DNA from: DATFVJ01 sp963727015
Lineage (GTDB): Bacteria; Actinomycetota; Actinomycetes; Streptosporangiales; Streptosporangiaceae
Direction of reading: 5' to 3'
Length of the DNA stretch: 64,000 bases
Assembly: GCA_963727015.1 (NCBI GenBank)
Contig: CAVSEV010000005.1
Span: 744,001-808,000, forward strand
How positions within the stretch are numbered: the first letter of the stretch is position 1; each line of letters begins with the position of its first letter. The position numbers and the translations under genes were made by a program. Shown here piece after piece: positions 17,090 through 26,617 of this stretch. The notes below the pieces were generated by a model. That model was not told where the DNA came from and did no database searches. It saw nothing but the letters and a program-made list of their open reading frames with translations.

Positions 17090-18316
17090 ATGACGATCAA
17101 TGTGGGCGTTCCAGGCATCGGCGACCCGGACCGGCTGATCAGGTGGCTCGGCGCGAGCGGCGTGCCTGATGCGGCGCGGCTGTCCGGCATCGAACTGATC
17201 GCGGGCGGCCGGTCGAACCTTACCTACCGGCTCGATTTCGGTTCGGGTGATCCAGCCGGCGAGCCCGTGACACACGGCAGCGAACCCGTGGCACGAGGCA
17301 CCGAGCCCATGGCACAAGGCGACGAGCCCGTGACACACGGCAGCGAACCCGTGGCACGAGGCAGAGGCACCGAGCCCATGGCACAAGGCGACGAGCCCGT
17401 GACACACGGCGACGAGTACCCGCACCGCCTCGTACTGCGCAGGCCGCCGCTCGGGCATGTGCTTCCGACTGCCCATGATATGAGCCGCGAGTACCGCGTC
17501 CTTTCCGCGCTCAGCGGTGGCCGCGTGCCTGTGCCAGCGCCGGTCGCGTTCTGCGCCGACCAGGACATCATCGGTGCGCCCTTCTACGTCATGGGCTACG
17601 TCGACGGGCTGGTGCTCCGCACCAAGGAGGACGGCGAAATGATCACCTCGCGGCAGGCCAGCCAGATATCCGAATGCCTGGCGCAGACCCTGGCCGCGAT
17701 CCATCAGGTGGCTGTGGCGGCGGTCGGCCTTGACGGTTTCGGCAGGCCGGAGGGGTACCTCGGCCGGCAGCTCAACCGCTGGCAGCGGCAGTGGGACCTG
17801 TCCGTGACCCGTGAGCTTCCCGAGTACACCAGGCTGGTCAGGCGGCTCGCTGACCTGCTGCCTGAGGAGGGGGAAGGCACGCTCGTTCATGGTGATTTCC
17901 GGCTCGACAATCTCCTCATCGGGCTACAGCCCGAGCCTCGGGTGGCGGCGGTGGTCGACTGGGAGATGTCCACGCTCGGCGATCCGCTCGCCGACCTCGG
18001 CCTCACCTTGGCCTACTGGACGGATCCTGGGGACACCGAGCGGCTCGGGATCGAGTTGGCCGGGGCGGTGACGTCGAGGGATGGATTCCTCAGCAGGGCT
18101 GGGTTCACGAGCCGCTACGCGGAGTTGACCGGCCGTGACGTCTCGGGCATCGGTTACTACACCGCGTTCGGATGCTTCAAGCTCGCTGTCGTGCTCGAAG
18201 GCATTCACGCCAGGTTCCTGCAGAACCAGACTGTGGGTGAAGGATTTGCTCAGGCAGGAAGCAGTGTGCCCATGCTCATCGGCCGCGCCAACCGGATGCT
18301 CGACGACGTGGCCTGA
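17090..18316 (+). CDS. aminoglycoside-phosphotransferase-fold kinase (ACAD10-like), with repeat insertion
   Basis: The 408-residue protein has a kinase N-lobe (GGRSNLTYRLDFG), the APH Brenner motif LVHGDFRLDNLLIG and the metal-binding VVDWEMSTLGDPLADLG. Related proteins sit with acyl-CoA dehydrogenases and act on hydroxy-acyl compounds or acyl-CoA precursors rather than antibiotics. Between the first N-lobe strands and the RLVLRRPP strand, about 50 residues of tandem units (EPVARGTEPMAQGDEPVTHG) are inserted, encoded by seven 21-bp repeats at 17262-17415. They fall in a loop and keep the frame. RBS-like GGGGAG precedes ATG 17090. It is not a proven resistance gene. Confidence 0.85.
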   Translation: MTINVGVPGIGDPDRLIRWLGASGVPDAARLSGIELIAGGRSNLTYRLDFGSGDPAGEPVTHGSEPVARGTEPMAQGDEPVTHGSEPVARGRGTEPMAQGDEPVTHGDEYPHRLVLRRPPLGHVLPTAHDMSREYRVLSALSGGRVPVPAPVAFCADQDIIGAPFYVMGYVDGLVLRTKEDGEMITSRQASQISECLAQTLAAIHQVAVAAVGLDGFGRPEGYLGRQLNRWQRQWDLSVTRELPEYTRLVRRLADLLPEEGEGTLVHGDFRLDNLLIGLQPEPRVAAVVDWEMSTLGDPLADLGLTLAYWTDPGDTERLGIELAGAVTSRDGFLSRAGFTSRYAELTGRDVSGIGYYTAFGCFKLAVVLEGIHARFLQNQTVGEGFAQAGSSVPMLIGRANRMLDDVA

Positions 18317-18341
18317 CATGCCGCCCGGCAGCGGCGGGTTT

Positions 18342-18396
18342 CCATGATCCTGGTACCTCGCCCGTCATATGAGCGGGCGAGGTACCACGATCATGG
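18342..18396. terminator. long hairpin between convergent genes
   Basis: A 23-bp stem (18342-18364 with 18374-18396) has one mismatch and a 9-nt loop; the inner arms are CGCCCG/CGGGCG-like and the ends CCATGATC/GATCATGG. It follows the phosphotransferase stop by about 25 nt and faces the end of the VWA gene, so it is well placed as a bidirectional terminator. No T-run follows. Confidence 0.8.
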
Positions 18397-18427
18397 GAAC
18401 CGGAGCCTCACAGGCCAGTGACAATTA

Positions 18428-18460
18428 TGAGGCCCGGCGCCCCGCTCCCGCCGGGCCTCA
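18428..18460. terminator. second hairpin in the same gap
   Basis: TGAGGCCCGGCG (18428-18439) and CGCCGGGCCTCA (18449-18460) form a perfect 12-bp stem with a 9-nt loop. It is probably a second, back-up terminator. The remaining 200 bases to 18660 hold no supported gene. Confidence 0.75.
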
Positions 18461-18660
18461 CTCAGATGACGCTGGGTGGCGCTGGCCGGTTCACACATCT
18501 GCTGGCTGTTTCGCATGATTTCTCATTCAGGTGATCGATCGTTCGCGCGGGCACTGTCGTCGTCGCCGACAGCTCCACTGTCGGCTCCCTCGGGAACAAG
18601 CAGGGCCTTGCCGATCGCCGCCTGATCACCGCCCGCATCCACCAAGATCTACGGGACGCC

Positions 18661-20448
18661 CTAGCCGCTGGAGCAATTGGGCGTGCAGATTCGTCGCGCG
18701 ACAGCGTCGAAGAACACGTGCGCCATGTCCGAGGGCCGCTCGACGGTGTACGACGCTCCGTGCGAGATGGCGGTGATCTGCTGAAGCGCCGTCAGGTCAG
18801 CATCGGTCCCCGCGGACACCGTGATGATCTCGACCGGGCGCTGCGGGTCGTAGTCCGTGCGCAGGCTCGCGAGCAGGTGGCTGAGTGACATGCTTCCCGG
18901 CGCCGTGTTGGTGCCGGAGCCGAGCACGATGATGGCGTTCACATGACCGGGCTGGTAGGTGGCGGTCATCCAGCGGAACGCGGCCAGTATCGTCTCGTAC
19001 ATCGCGGCAGGCGCTCCCGGCCGTGGCCGTATGGTGGTGGTGATCTGGTGCAACTGCTGGCGCCTTGTGATCAGCCCGAGCTGCACGGGCAGGGCACCTA
19101 GCGGGACCATCACCCGGTAGGGCAGGGATCCGGTCATCCGGTATGAATACTGCCACAGCCCCATCTGGGTGCTGTCGGGGAACAGCTGGAGTCCCAGGCT
19201 GGCCGCCTGCTGGAGGATGTCGAGACGGGTTTCGCCGGCCGCGCCGAGCGGCTGGGCCATCGCCGCGGAGATGTCATCGAGCACGAGATCGCGCGAACCC
19301 AGGTTCAGCCGCTGCCACGCCTGGAGGGCGGTGCTTGCCTCCCCTGGTGCGGCGAGCGCGGTCGGCGCCTGCGGATCGCCGAAGATACCGAACTGGCTGC
19401 CTGCCTGGTCGGCCTGTCCGGTAGCCGAACGGAATCCGTCGGCCCGCACGAGGCTGGCGGCGAGGCTCGACCGCAGCACCTGCTCGAATTGCCGCGCTGC
19501 CTGGACCTTCAGTGCCGACGACGTGGCCAGCGCGAACGGGTAGTCGAGGTCGTACTCCTGGGCCGGGTAGTAGGCGCTGAGCGGCTGCCGCAGGTTGGCC
19601 TTGTTGTAGGCCTCGACGGCCTGCTCGCTGCTGACCGTGAGGGGATGCGCCCGCCACGGCGGCTGGGTGAGCACGGTCAGGACGGACAGAGCCTGCGGAT
19701 CGTCGAGGGATGCCGTCGGCAGCACGCTGTGCACGAAGTTGGTGAGCTCGTCGCGCGACTTGGAGTGGTCGCCGAGGAGCCTGCGGACCTCCACCAGGGT
19801 GGCAAGGCCGGCGGCGCTCTGCGCCGGATCAGGGAGCTGTACCTGAAGGTGGAGCGAGGCCGACGGCCCGCCAAGGGACTGCGGAAAGAGCGTGCTCCAG
19901 CTGATCTGCCGCCCGGAGCGGGCAACGGTGCGCGCGACAGATCGTGGCACGGCGATGACGAGGGGGGAGTGCGCCACCGAAATCCCGGTCGGCCGGAGCG
20001 CGGCGGCGCCGCGCGCCGAGTTGCGGACCACGTCCACCCACAAGCTGGAATCGGGAATCCACGCGTCGACGGGCGTCTCGCCCGCGATCCTGCTCACCCC
20101 GGAGAGCTCAGCCGCCACCGCGCCCGGGGTGTCCTCCGTGACCTCGACCTGGGCGCAGTGGCCGCCGACGTCTTTGTTGAGGTTGTTGAAGTGCTGGCCG
20201 ATCTGCTCCACTGCGGGTGCAATATCAACCGAGGCCGCAACGTGCAGCCGGATCGGACCCTGCTCACATAGCGCCCGCTCCAGGACGGCCCTGACGCCGA
20301 TCACCAGGACAAGCGTGATGGCGACGGCTACCGCGACCATGCCAATTGTCCATCCGTTGCTCCTGCGCCGGGCGCTCCCCGGCCGGCCGGGATGGAAGTA
20401 GGGCAACTCGCCGTCCGGCATGGGCATACCTCGGTCGTGGCCGTGCAA
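18661..20448 (-). CDS. membrane-anchored solute-binding-like protein with C-terminal VWA domain
   Basis: The 595-residue protein has one membrane helix (about 33-55, GMVAVAVAITLVLVIGVRAV) and an extracellular substrate-binding-protein-like domain (about 65-345, starting IRLHVAASVDIAPAVEQI). A von Willebrand A domain (about 390-590) has the metal-site segment LVLDDISAAM and VNAIIVLGSGTN. The MIDAS motif DxSxS reads D-I-S-A-A, so the last Ser is lost and metal binding may be weak. Proteins with this SBP-plus-VWA order occur in actinomycetes and may sense wall ligands or organise protein complexes. No transporter genes are next to it, which argues against an ABC-import role. Confidence 0.85.
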   Translation of the reverse strand: MHGHDRGMPMPDGELPYFHPGRPGSARRRSNGWTIGMVAVAVAITLVLVIGVRAVLERALCEQGPIRLHVAASVDIAPAVEQIGQHFNNLNKDVGGHCAQVEVTEDTPGAVAAELSGVSRIAGETPVDAWIPDSSLWVDVVRNSARGAAALRPTGISVAHSPLVIAVPRSVARTVARSGRQISWSTLFPQSLGGPSASLHLQVQLPDPAQSAAGLATLVEVRRLLGDHSKSRDELTNFVHSVLPTASLDDPQALSVLTVLTQPPWRAHPLTVSSEQAVEAYNKANLRQPLSAYYPAQEYDLDYPFALATSSALKVQAARQFEQVLRSSLAASLVRADGFRSATGQADQAGSQFGIFGDPQAPTALAAPGEASTALQAWQRLNLGSRDLVLDDISAAMAQPLGAAGETRLDILQQAASLGLQLFPDSTQMGLWQYSYRMTGSLPYRVMVPLGALPVQLGLITRRQQLHQITTTIRPRPGAPAAMYETILAAFRWMTATYQPGHVNAIIVLGSGTNTAPGSMSLSHLLASLRTDYDPQRPVEIITVSAGTDADLTALQQITAISHGASYTVERPSDMAHVFFDAVARRICTPNCSSG

Positions 20449-20668
20449 CGTGGGGTCAGGCCGAGAACCTTACCCGTCATGGGCGTGCAAGATGGGCGTA
20501 CAGGTGCGTATACCTTGCCTGTTCTGTGGTTCTTGTGAGCATTGCTGGCTCATCTGCTATTTGCTGTCCGGCTGGGGCCGGCTGCGTCCGGCTGCGTCCG
20601 GCCGGGCCGGACGCCCAAAGCGGGCCGGCGGAGAGCCGTCTGCGCGCCCGAGCGGCCACACTTACTGG

Positions 20669-21553
20669 ATGGCGCGAATCATCCATGTAGCGGGTCCGGA
20701 CGACGGCCGGCTCGCCGACTACGTGCGGCTGCGGGACGTGAACTTGCGGCGGAGTCTGGAGGCTGAGCGCGGGTTGTTCGTTGCCGAGGGTGAGAAGGTG
20801 ATCAGGCGGGCCGTGACCGCGGGGTATCCGGTGCGGTCGCTGCTGCTGACCGGCCGGCATCTGGCCGGCCTTGCCGACGTTCTCGACGCGTGCGGGGCGC
20901 CGGTGTATGTCGTCAGCGACGAGGTTGCCGAGCGGCTGACCGGCTTCGAGGTGCACCGTGGCGCGCTCGCCTCCTGCCTGCGCGTGCCGCTGCCTTCAGT
21001 GGCAGAAACTACACTGCATGCCCGGCGGGTCATCGTGCTGGAAGACCTAGTTGATCACGGAAATGTCGGGGGGATCTTCCGGTCCGCGGCGGCGTTCGGC
21101 GTGGATGCTGTGATCTTGTCGCCACGCTGCGCCGACCCGCTGTACAGGCGGGCCGTGAAGGTCTCGATGGGCGCCGTCTTCGCGATTCCTTACGCCCGCA
21201 TGACCGGCTGGCGCGATGGGCTGGCCGGGCTTCGCGGGGAAGGCTTCACGTTGCTCGCCCTGACCCCAGATCAAGCCGCGCTGCCACTGGGGAAGATGCC
21301 GATGGGCGATCGGGTCGCGATCATGCTCGGCACCGAGGGGGACGGGTTGTCCTCCCACTGGCTGGAAGAGGCCGACCATGCTGTCTGCATCCCGATGAGC
21401 CGCGCCGCGATGGCCATGGGCGTGGATTCGCTCAACGTGGTCGCGGCCGCCGCCATCGTCTGCCACAGCCTGATGTCAGGCTACGCACCGCCTGCCGCGC
21501 CGGGCGGCCGATCAGGGGCGGGGCCTGATGAGGCCGCCGCGGGCCGGAACTGA
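20669..21553 (+). CDS. TrmH/SpoU-family RNA 2'-O-methyltransferase
   Basis: The 294-residue protein has an N-terminal RNA-binding extension (VRLRDVNLRRSLEAERGLFVAEG) and a SPOUT knot methyltransferase domain: VIVLEDLVDHGNVGGIFRSA (motif 1), VAIMLGTEGDGLS (motif 2) and CIPMSRAAMAMGVDSLNVVA (motif 3). It methylates 2'-OH groups in rRNA or tRNA with S-adenosylmethionine. The ATG at 20669 is chosen because MARIIHVAGPDDGRLADYV begins the conserved region. In actinomycetes this group includes both housekeeping enzymes and thiostrepton/avilamycin resistance methylases; nothing here suggests a resistance role. Confidence 0.9.
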   Translation: MARIIHVAGPDDGRLADYVRLRDVNLRRSLEAERGLFVAEGEKVIRRAVTAGYPVRSLLLTGRHLAGLADVLDACGAPVYVVSDEVAERLTGFEVHRGALASCLRVPLPSVAETTLHARRVIVLEDLVDHGNVGGIFRSAAAFGVDAVILSPRCADPLYRRAVKVSMGAVFAIPYARMTGWRDGLAGLRGEGFTLLALTPDQAALPLGKMPMGDRVAIMLGTEGDGLSSHWLEEADHAVCIPMSRAAMAMGVDSLNVVAAAAIVCHSLMSGYAPPAAPGGRSGAGPDEAAAGRN

Positions 21554-21682
21554 CGTAGCAGCGTTGAGTTGCTTGCAGTCACGAGCTGCATCCATGTGGA
21601 TCATCGCGTGGATGTGCCACCGCCGGCCGCGCCGGGCCGGGCCGGGTGTCCGTGCGCCCGGCCCGTCAAGCGCTGCACCCGC

Positions 21683-23547
21683 TCATTCGCGCTTCCCGGC
21701 TCCGCTGGAACCGCCAGCATCACTCGGGTCACACGGAACAGCGGGTTTCTTTGCACCCGTCCGGTTGATCTCGCCACCTATCCGTCCATCCGAGGGTCCC
21801 CCTGACCGCAAAGCCAAGCCGACCGGCCGGAGCAGGGCGACAAGTGCCGCGCTGAGCGCCAGCGCGAGGCCGATGATCTGTGCTGTGGCAAGGCCGAGCG
21901 GGGCCGGCAGTTCGCCGCTATCGGCCACCTCGTCCTGTGGTCGCAGACCCGACGCGGGGCCGGCCCGGCCGGGTCGGGCAGGGCCGCGGGCGGCGTCTGC
22001 GGTGCCGTAATCCTGGGCAGCACAGGGGCGACGTTGGCCGGAACTCTCCTTTGCGGCGCAGGGTACGCGTTCGCAGGCGGAATACCGCTCGCCAGGCCAG
22101 GCGGCGGCTGGGCAAGTGGCGGCTGCGCGGGTAGCGGCCCGGCGGGTCGCGGCTGGGCGGGTAGCGGCTGCGTGGTTAGCGGCTGCGCGGGTAGCGGCTG
22201 GGCGGGTAGCGGCCCGGCGGGTGGTGTCGCAGGCGGGGATGGCTGGGCCGGCGGCCCTGCCGCGTGCAGGCTGCCCGCGGCAGGCGGGTGGCTTGGATGT
22301 GCCGTGTTCGCGGCGGCGGCACCCGCGCCATTGCCTGTGCGGCTGGACTCGCCTGGATAGGCGCCGGGACCTGCGCCCATGCACGCCGCTTGGCCCGGCG
22401 ATGTTGGCAGGGCTGCTGGCGTGCACGGTTGTGGCGTTGGGCCGCTGGGCTCTGACGCTGAGCCGCTGGATTCCGTGCCGGCGCCCCGTGGTTCTGCGCT
22501 GGGGCTGCTGGGTCCCGGGACGATGTTGCCTGGTCCCGGGACGATGTTGCCTGGTCCCGGGCCGCGGTTGCTTGGCTCTGGGCTCGGGCCGCCGGGTCCC
22601 GGGCTGGGGCGCCTGGGTCCCGGGCTGGGGCCGCCGGGTCCCGGGCTGGGGCGCCTGGGTTCCGGGCTGGGGCCGCCGGGGCTGGGAATAGCCGGTGCTG
22701 CGGTGGGGCCTGCGGCCACTCCAGTGCCAGCCCCTGGAGTTGACGCAGTCCGCCCGCGGGCCGGCAGCGCCGGCGACACCCCTCCCTCGACCGGCAGCGT
22801 GACCGTAGCGGTCACCGTTCCCACGCAGGCACCCGCTGACCGAGTGGGGCAGGGCGGCTGCGCCGCCGTGCCCGATGCCTCCGTCGCCGCGGGTGCTGCC
22901 GCGCCGACGGCGAGCTGGACAACGCTGCCTGCTGCGACGCGATCGGGTATCCGCACCGTGACCACAACGCCGCCCGCGCCCAGATCCATCGCGGCGGCAG
23001 GGCCAAACGCGCAGGTCGCGGTCGCGGGCGCCGGGCCGTCGCTTGCCTCGCGCACGTTGTCGCTGAGCGCATCGAGCACGGCCCGAGACAAGATCCCGAC
23101 GGGCCGGCGATCAACCTCGTCCGGCCTCCCGCCATGACCAGGCAGCCCGTTCCTGCCCGCGCAGAAAGCCGTGATCGTTACCAGCCCGGGAGTGGCGGCA
23201 GCGACGATCGTCACACCATTGGCCAGTGTGTTGTCCGGACGAATATGAATCAGATATGAAACGGCGCTGCCAGGTACGGGGGAGCTGACCCCGGCGGGGT
23301 CCAGCCGGATACTCAGGTGCGCTCCCGGTATGCCAGTGAGTCGCGCTTGCGCGCCCCGCGGCAGCCCGGCCAGTGCCGCCAGGCCGGGCGCGCTCGTCCC
23401 AGCTGAACCCGCCGAACGGCTCGATTCCATCGCGAAGCCGCCGCACGCGATGGCGACGGCCGCCATGGCGGCGCCGGTGGCGAGCGCTGTGCCCGTGCGC
23501 TTCTTCGTGGACGCCAGGCGCGATCCCATCAGCCCCCCGAACAACAT
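21683..23547 (-). pseudogene. secreted proline-rich surface protein with C-terminal anchor, one frameshift
   Basis: From 23547 the protein has a signal peptide (about 15-42) and a beta-rich domain (about 60-240; AVSYLIHIRPDNTLANGV, GGVVVTVRIPDRVAAGSVV). About 280 residues of proline-rich repeats follow (GPSPGPRRPSPGPGG, LPAQPLPAQPLTTQP). The open frame then turns to nonsense, but one frame over it continues as DEVADSGELPAPLGLATAQI and IGLALALSAALVALLRPVG, a clean membrane anchor, ending at 21683. The break is in a G-run at 21956-21959; adding one base gives about 621 residues. So it is either a sequencing indel or a mutation that frees the protein from the membrane. Role unknown, probably at the cell surface. 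Confidence 0.72.
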
Positions 23548-23786
23548 GTCTCACGCTGTCCACGTATCTGTTCCCCGTGGCCCTGTACTCAGTCATTTGG
23601 CGCGGTCATTTGCGGGGGTGCTGAATGTGGCCGGGAATCATGATCCGTCCTTGCGTTACTTGAAGCGACGCTGGCCGGGCTGTGCGCGCCAGCCCGGCAC
23701 GGACGCGTTGGACACGATCACCCCAGATCCCCGCGGGATCATCTGCCGCGTCCTGCAGGAGCGTCCTGACCAGCGGCGGATACGAG

Positions 23787-24338
23787 CTATTCCTGGAACC
23801 GGCCGTAGCCGCCGCGATAGAAGAGCAGCGGACCGCTCACGTGATGCTTGTCCAGGTTGTGCACGCGGCAGACCACGATGACGTGATCTCCTGCCTCGTA
23901 CTCGGCCTCGGTCGAGCACTCCAGCCAGGCGACCGCGCCGTCGAGCACCGGATGGCCGCCAGGCGACTTGGTCCACGTCAGGCCGGCGAACTTGTCCGCG
24001 CCCTTGGTGGCGAGCTGAAGGCAGATTTCCCGCTGGTGCTCGGCGAGGACGTTGATGCAGTGCCGGTCCGCTGCCCGCAACTTCGGCCAGGTCGTGCTGG
24101 TATGCGCAACACAGAACGCGACGAGCGGCGGATTGAGCGAGACGGACGTGAAGGAGTTCGCCGCGAGCCCGGTCGGCTGGCCGGTGGCTGGGTCGATGGC
24201 GGTCACGGCCACGACGCCGGTCGCGAACCTGCCGAGCACGGTGCGGAACCGCATCGCGTCGATGCTGCCGAGCCCGCTGAGCTTTACCGGCTCGGCAGGC
24301 TCCTCGGGCGAGCCGTCGTTGACGCTCATCGGCTCCAT
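23787..24338 (-). CDS. flavin reductase-like FMN-binding protein
   Basis: The product of about 183 residues matches HpaC/ActVB-type NAD(P)H:flavin reductases: MRFRTVLGRFATGVVAVTAI, GLAANSFTSVSLNPPLVAFC, HCINVLAEHQREICLQLATKG, DGAVAWLECSTEAEYEAGDH and PLLFYRGGYGRF. Such enzymes supply reduced FMN to two-component monooxygenases. No partner monooxygenase is adjacent, though an FAD monooxygenase remnant lies at 5139. Start choice is uncertain: ATGs at 24350, 24338 and 24329 all lack a well-spaced RBS. It is divergent from the ETF gene. Confidence 0.88.
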   Translation of the reverse strand: MEPMSVNDGSPEEPAEPVKLSGLGSIDAMRFRTVLGRFATGVVAVTAIDPATGQPTGLAANSFTSVSLNPPLVAFCVAHTSTTWPKLRAADRHCINVLAEHQREICLQLATKGADKFAGLTWTKSPGGHPVLDGAVAWLECSTEAEYEAGDHVIVVCRVHNLDKHHVSGPLLFYRGGYGRFQE

Positions 24339-24350
24339 CGAATCACGCAT

Positions 24351-24696
24351 GCCAGTATGCGCTGGCGCGGCAAGGCAGGTCACGTGTGGCGGGCACGAGC
24401 ACGGCGGCCGCCGTCTGGGGCTGACGCGGCTGCTCCGCGCGTCGCCCGCCCATCTCCTTGCCGAGCGGATTTCACCCGGCGGCTGCGTGCACGGCATCAA
24501 ACACGCTCCCGCGGCCCGGATGACGCTGACGACAGGTCAGTTTGCCGCCGCAGGCCCGGGGACCATCACGGCGGGAATGCCCGTACGGGCCGTGTTTGCT
24601 GATACCGATGATGAGTGCGCGCTGTGCCGGGCGAGGCCCTTGGAGAACCCTTAGAGACCACATGACCAGTCGGGACATCAAGAAAGCGGGGAACGC
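24351..24696. other. divergent gap between flavin reductase and ETF genes
   Basis: No gene is supported. It must contain the two divergent promoters. A GGGGA motif about 3 nt before ATG 24697 is the likely ETF ribosome-binding site. Confidence 0.4.
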
Positions 24697-26541
24697 ATGA
24701 CGATGCCGCTCCGGGTCGCGGTGCTCGCCAAGCAGGTTCCCCGCTTCGAAGATATGCGGCTCGGCGCCGACGGCAGGCTCGAACGCGATGCCGCGACCGA
24801 GATCAACCCGTACTGCCGCCGCGCGATCGCCAAGGGCGTCGAACTGGCGCGCGCGACCGCGGGCACGTGCACGGTGTTCACGTTTGGCCCGCCGCAGGCC
24901 GCAGATGTTCTCGCCGAGGCGATCGCCTGGGGAGCCGACGACGGCGTACTGATCAGCGATCCCGCCTTCGCTGGTTCTGACACGCTGGCCACGGCCCGCG
25001 CGCTGGCCGCCGCGATCACCCGGATCGGGCCTTTCGATCTCGTGCTGGCCGGCCTCAACTCGGTGGACGGGGACACCGGCCAGGTCGGCCCGCAGCTCGC
25101 CGAGCTCCTTGACCTGCCGCTGCTGTCCGGCGTGCGTGAGCTCAGCCTGAATGACGACCTGCTGACGGCCACCTGCGAGCGTGATAACGGTTTCGTGACC
25201 GCCGCGCTGCGGCTGCCCGCACTGCTCACCACGGCGGAGCGGCTGTGCCCGCCCTGCAAGGTTCCGCCCGGGGAACGCGGCGATGCGGCCAGGCGGATCA
25301 GCGTGCTGTCCGCCGCGGACCTGGGCGACGGTCCGTGGGGTCAGGAGGGCAGCCCGACCGAGGTCGGCAGGGTACGGCTGCTTGCGCACGACCGTCGCCG
25401 CGCGATGCTTGCCGGGCCGCTTGCCGAGCAGGCACGCCACGCCGCCGAACTGATCAAAAAGTCAGCAGAACGGCTGCCGCGCGCCGCGCCGATCGCGCAG
25501 GTGCCGCTGGCTGGCGGGGACGGCCCCGTCGTGGCGGTGATCGCGGAGCCGGGACGGGCGCGGTCTACCGCGGAGTTGCTCGGTGCCGCCGCAGGACTCG
25601 CCGCCGAACTCGCCGGGCACGTCACCTTGCTCACCCTGTCAGGCGCGGGCAGCGCGGACGCCCTGGACTACACGGTCGCCTGGGCGCTGGGCGCGGACAC
25701 TGTGATCGCCCTGCGCGCCGAGCCGGAGGGGGAAGATCCTGCGCCCGAGGACGTCGCTGCCGCAGCGGCGGCGTGGGCGCGGCGGTCCCGCCTTGGCGGT
25801 AAGCGACCCCGCAAGCCGTGGGCGATCCTGGCTGCCAGTAGCTCATGGGGGCGTGAGGTGGCCGGTCGCCTGTCCGTGCTGCTTGACGCCGGGCTGACCG
25901 GAGACGCGGTCGGCCTCGAGATAGCGGGCGGCCGCCTGGTCAGCTGGAAGCCCGCCTTCGGCGGGCAGCTTGTCGCGGCGATAACCGCGCGATCCGAGGT
26001 TCAGCTTGCCACGGTGCGGCCCGGCGTCCTGCCGCTGCTGCGGCCTCGTGGCGATGTGGGCGCCGCCGGCCGGGCGGCCGCGGCCGAAGTGTTCCCCGTC
26101 GCCACGCGCGGACGGGTGACGCTCGGCGACTACACAACCAACGATGAGCCGGAACGGCTCGCGCTCGCGACCTCGTTGGTGTGCGTGGGCCACGGCGTTG
26201 ACCCCTCGCGGTACGACGAGCTGCGGCCGCTGCTCGATGCGCTCGGCGCGGAACTCGCAGGCACGAGGAAGGTGACGGACGCGGGCTGGCTGCCACGCAG
26301 CCGCCAGGTTGGAATCACCGGCCGCGTCGTAGCGCCGGCCGTCTACCTGCTGCTCGGTGCCTCAGGCAAGTTCAACCACATGGTCGGCACACGCAGCGCC
26401 GGTCTGGTCGTGGCGGTCAACAGCGACGCAGGCGCGCCGGTTTTCGACGCCGCGGACATCGGGATCATCGGCGACTGGGCGGACGTCGCCGCGCTGCTTG
26501 CCAGCGAGCTTGCGGGTGCTCCATCCGGCGCGCTCGCCTGA
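24697..26541 (+). CDS. electron transfer flavoprotein, beta and alpha subunits fused
   Basis: The 614-residue protein joins two subunits usually made separately. Residues about 1-235 are ETF beta: LRVAVLAKQVPRFEDMRLG, NPYCRRAIAKGVELARA, FDLVLAGLNSVDGDTGQVGP. Residues about 265-614 are ETF alpha: an N-terminal Rossmann half, then the FAD-binding C-terminus with GVDPSRYDELRPLLDALG, SRQVGITGRVVAPAVYLLLG, SGKFNHMVGTRSAG and VAVNSDAGAPVFDAADIGII. ETF passes electrons from acyl-CoA or other dehydrogenases to a quinone reductase. A fused, single-copy gene with no dehydrogenase neighbour suggests a specialised partner. Fused forms are less common than separate etfB-etfA. Confidence 0.88.
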   Translation: MTMPLRVAVLAKQVPRFEDMRLGADGRLERDAATEINPYCRRAIAKGVELARATAGTCTVFTFGPPQAADVLAEAIAWGADDGVLISDPAFAGSDTLATARALAAAITRIGPFDLVLAGLNSVDGDTGQVGPQLAELLDLPLLSGVRELSLNDDLLTATCERDNGFVTAALRLPALLTTAERLCPPCKVPPGERGDAARRISVLSAADLGDGPWGQEGSPTEVGRVRLLAHDRRRAMLAGPLAEQARHAAELIKKSAERLPRAAPIAQVPLAGGDGPVVAVIAEPGRARSTAELLGAAAGLAAELAGHVTLLTLSGAGSADALDYTVAWALGADTVIALRAEPEGEDPAPEDVAAAAAAWARRSRLGGKRPRKPWAILAASSSWGREVAGRLSVLLDAGLTGDAVGLEIAGGRLVSWKPAFGGQLVAAITARSEVQLATVRPGVLPLLRPRGDVGAAGRAAAAEVFPVATRGRVTLGDYTTNDEPERLALATSLVCVGHGVDPSRYDELRPLLDALGAELAGTRKVTDAGWLPRSRQVGITGRVVAPAVYLLLGASGKFNHMVGTRSAGLVVAVNSDAGAPVFDAADIGIIGDWADVAALLASELAGAPSGALA

Positions 26542-26617
26542 CCCGGCAACGTGCCACGATTTATTAGGCTGACTGTGCCGCCTCAGGTTGGTATGTTCTT
26601 GTCTCTTGTGCCGTCAC

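Noticed and set aside
17090..18316. Aminoglycoside resistance gene
   Set aside because: The APH motifs are those of ACAD10-like kinases, and there is no resistance context such as integrons or transposons beside it.
18530..18700. Forward coding-like stretch (VVADSSTVGSLGNKQGLADR)
   Set aside because: It lacks a start and RBS, matches no family I know, and runs into the 3' end of the VWA gene on the other strand.
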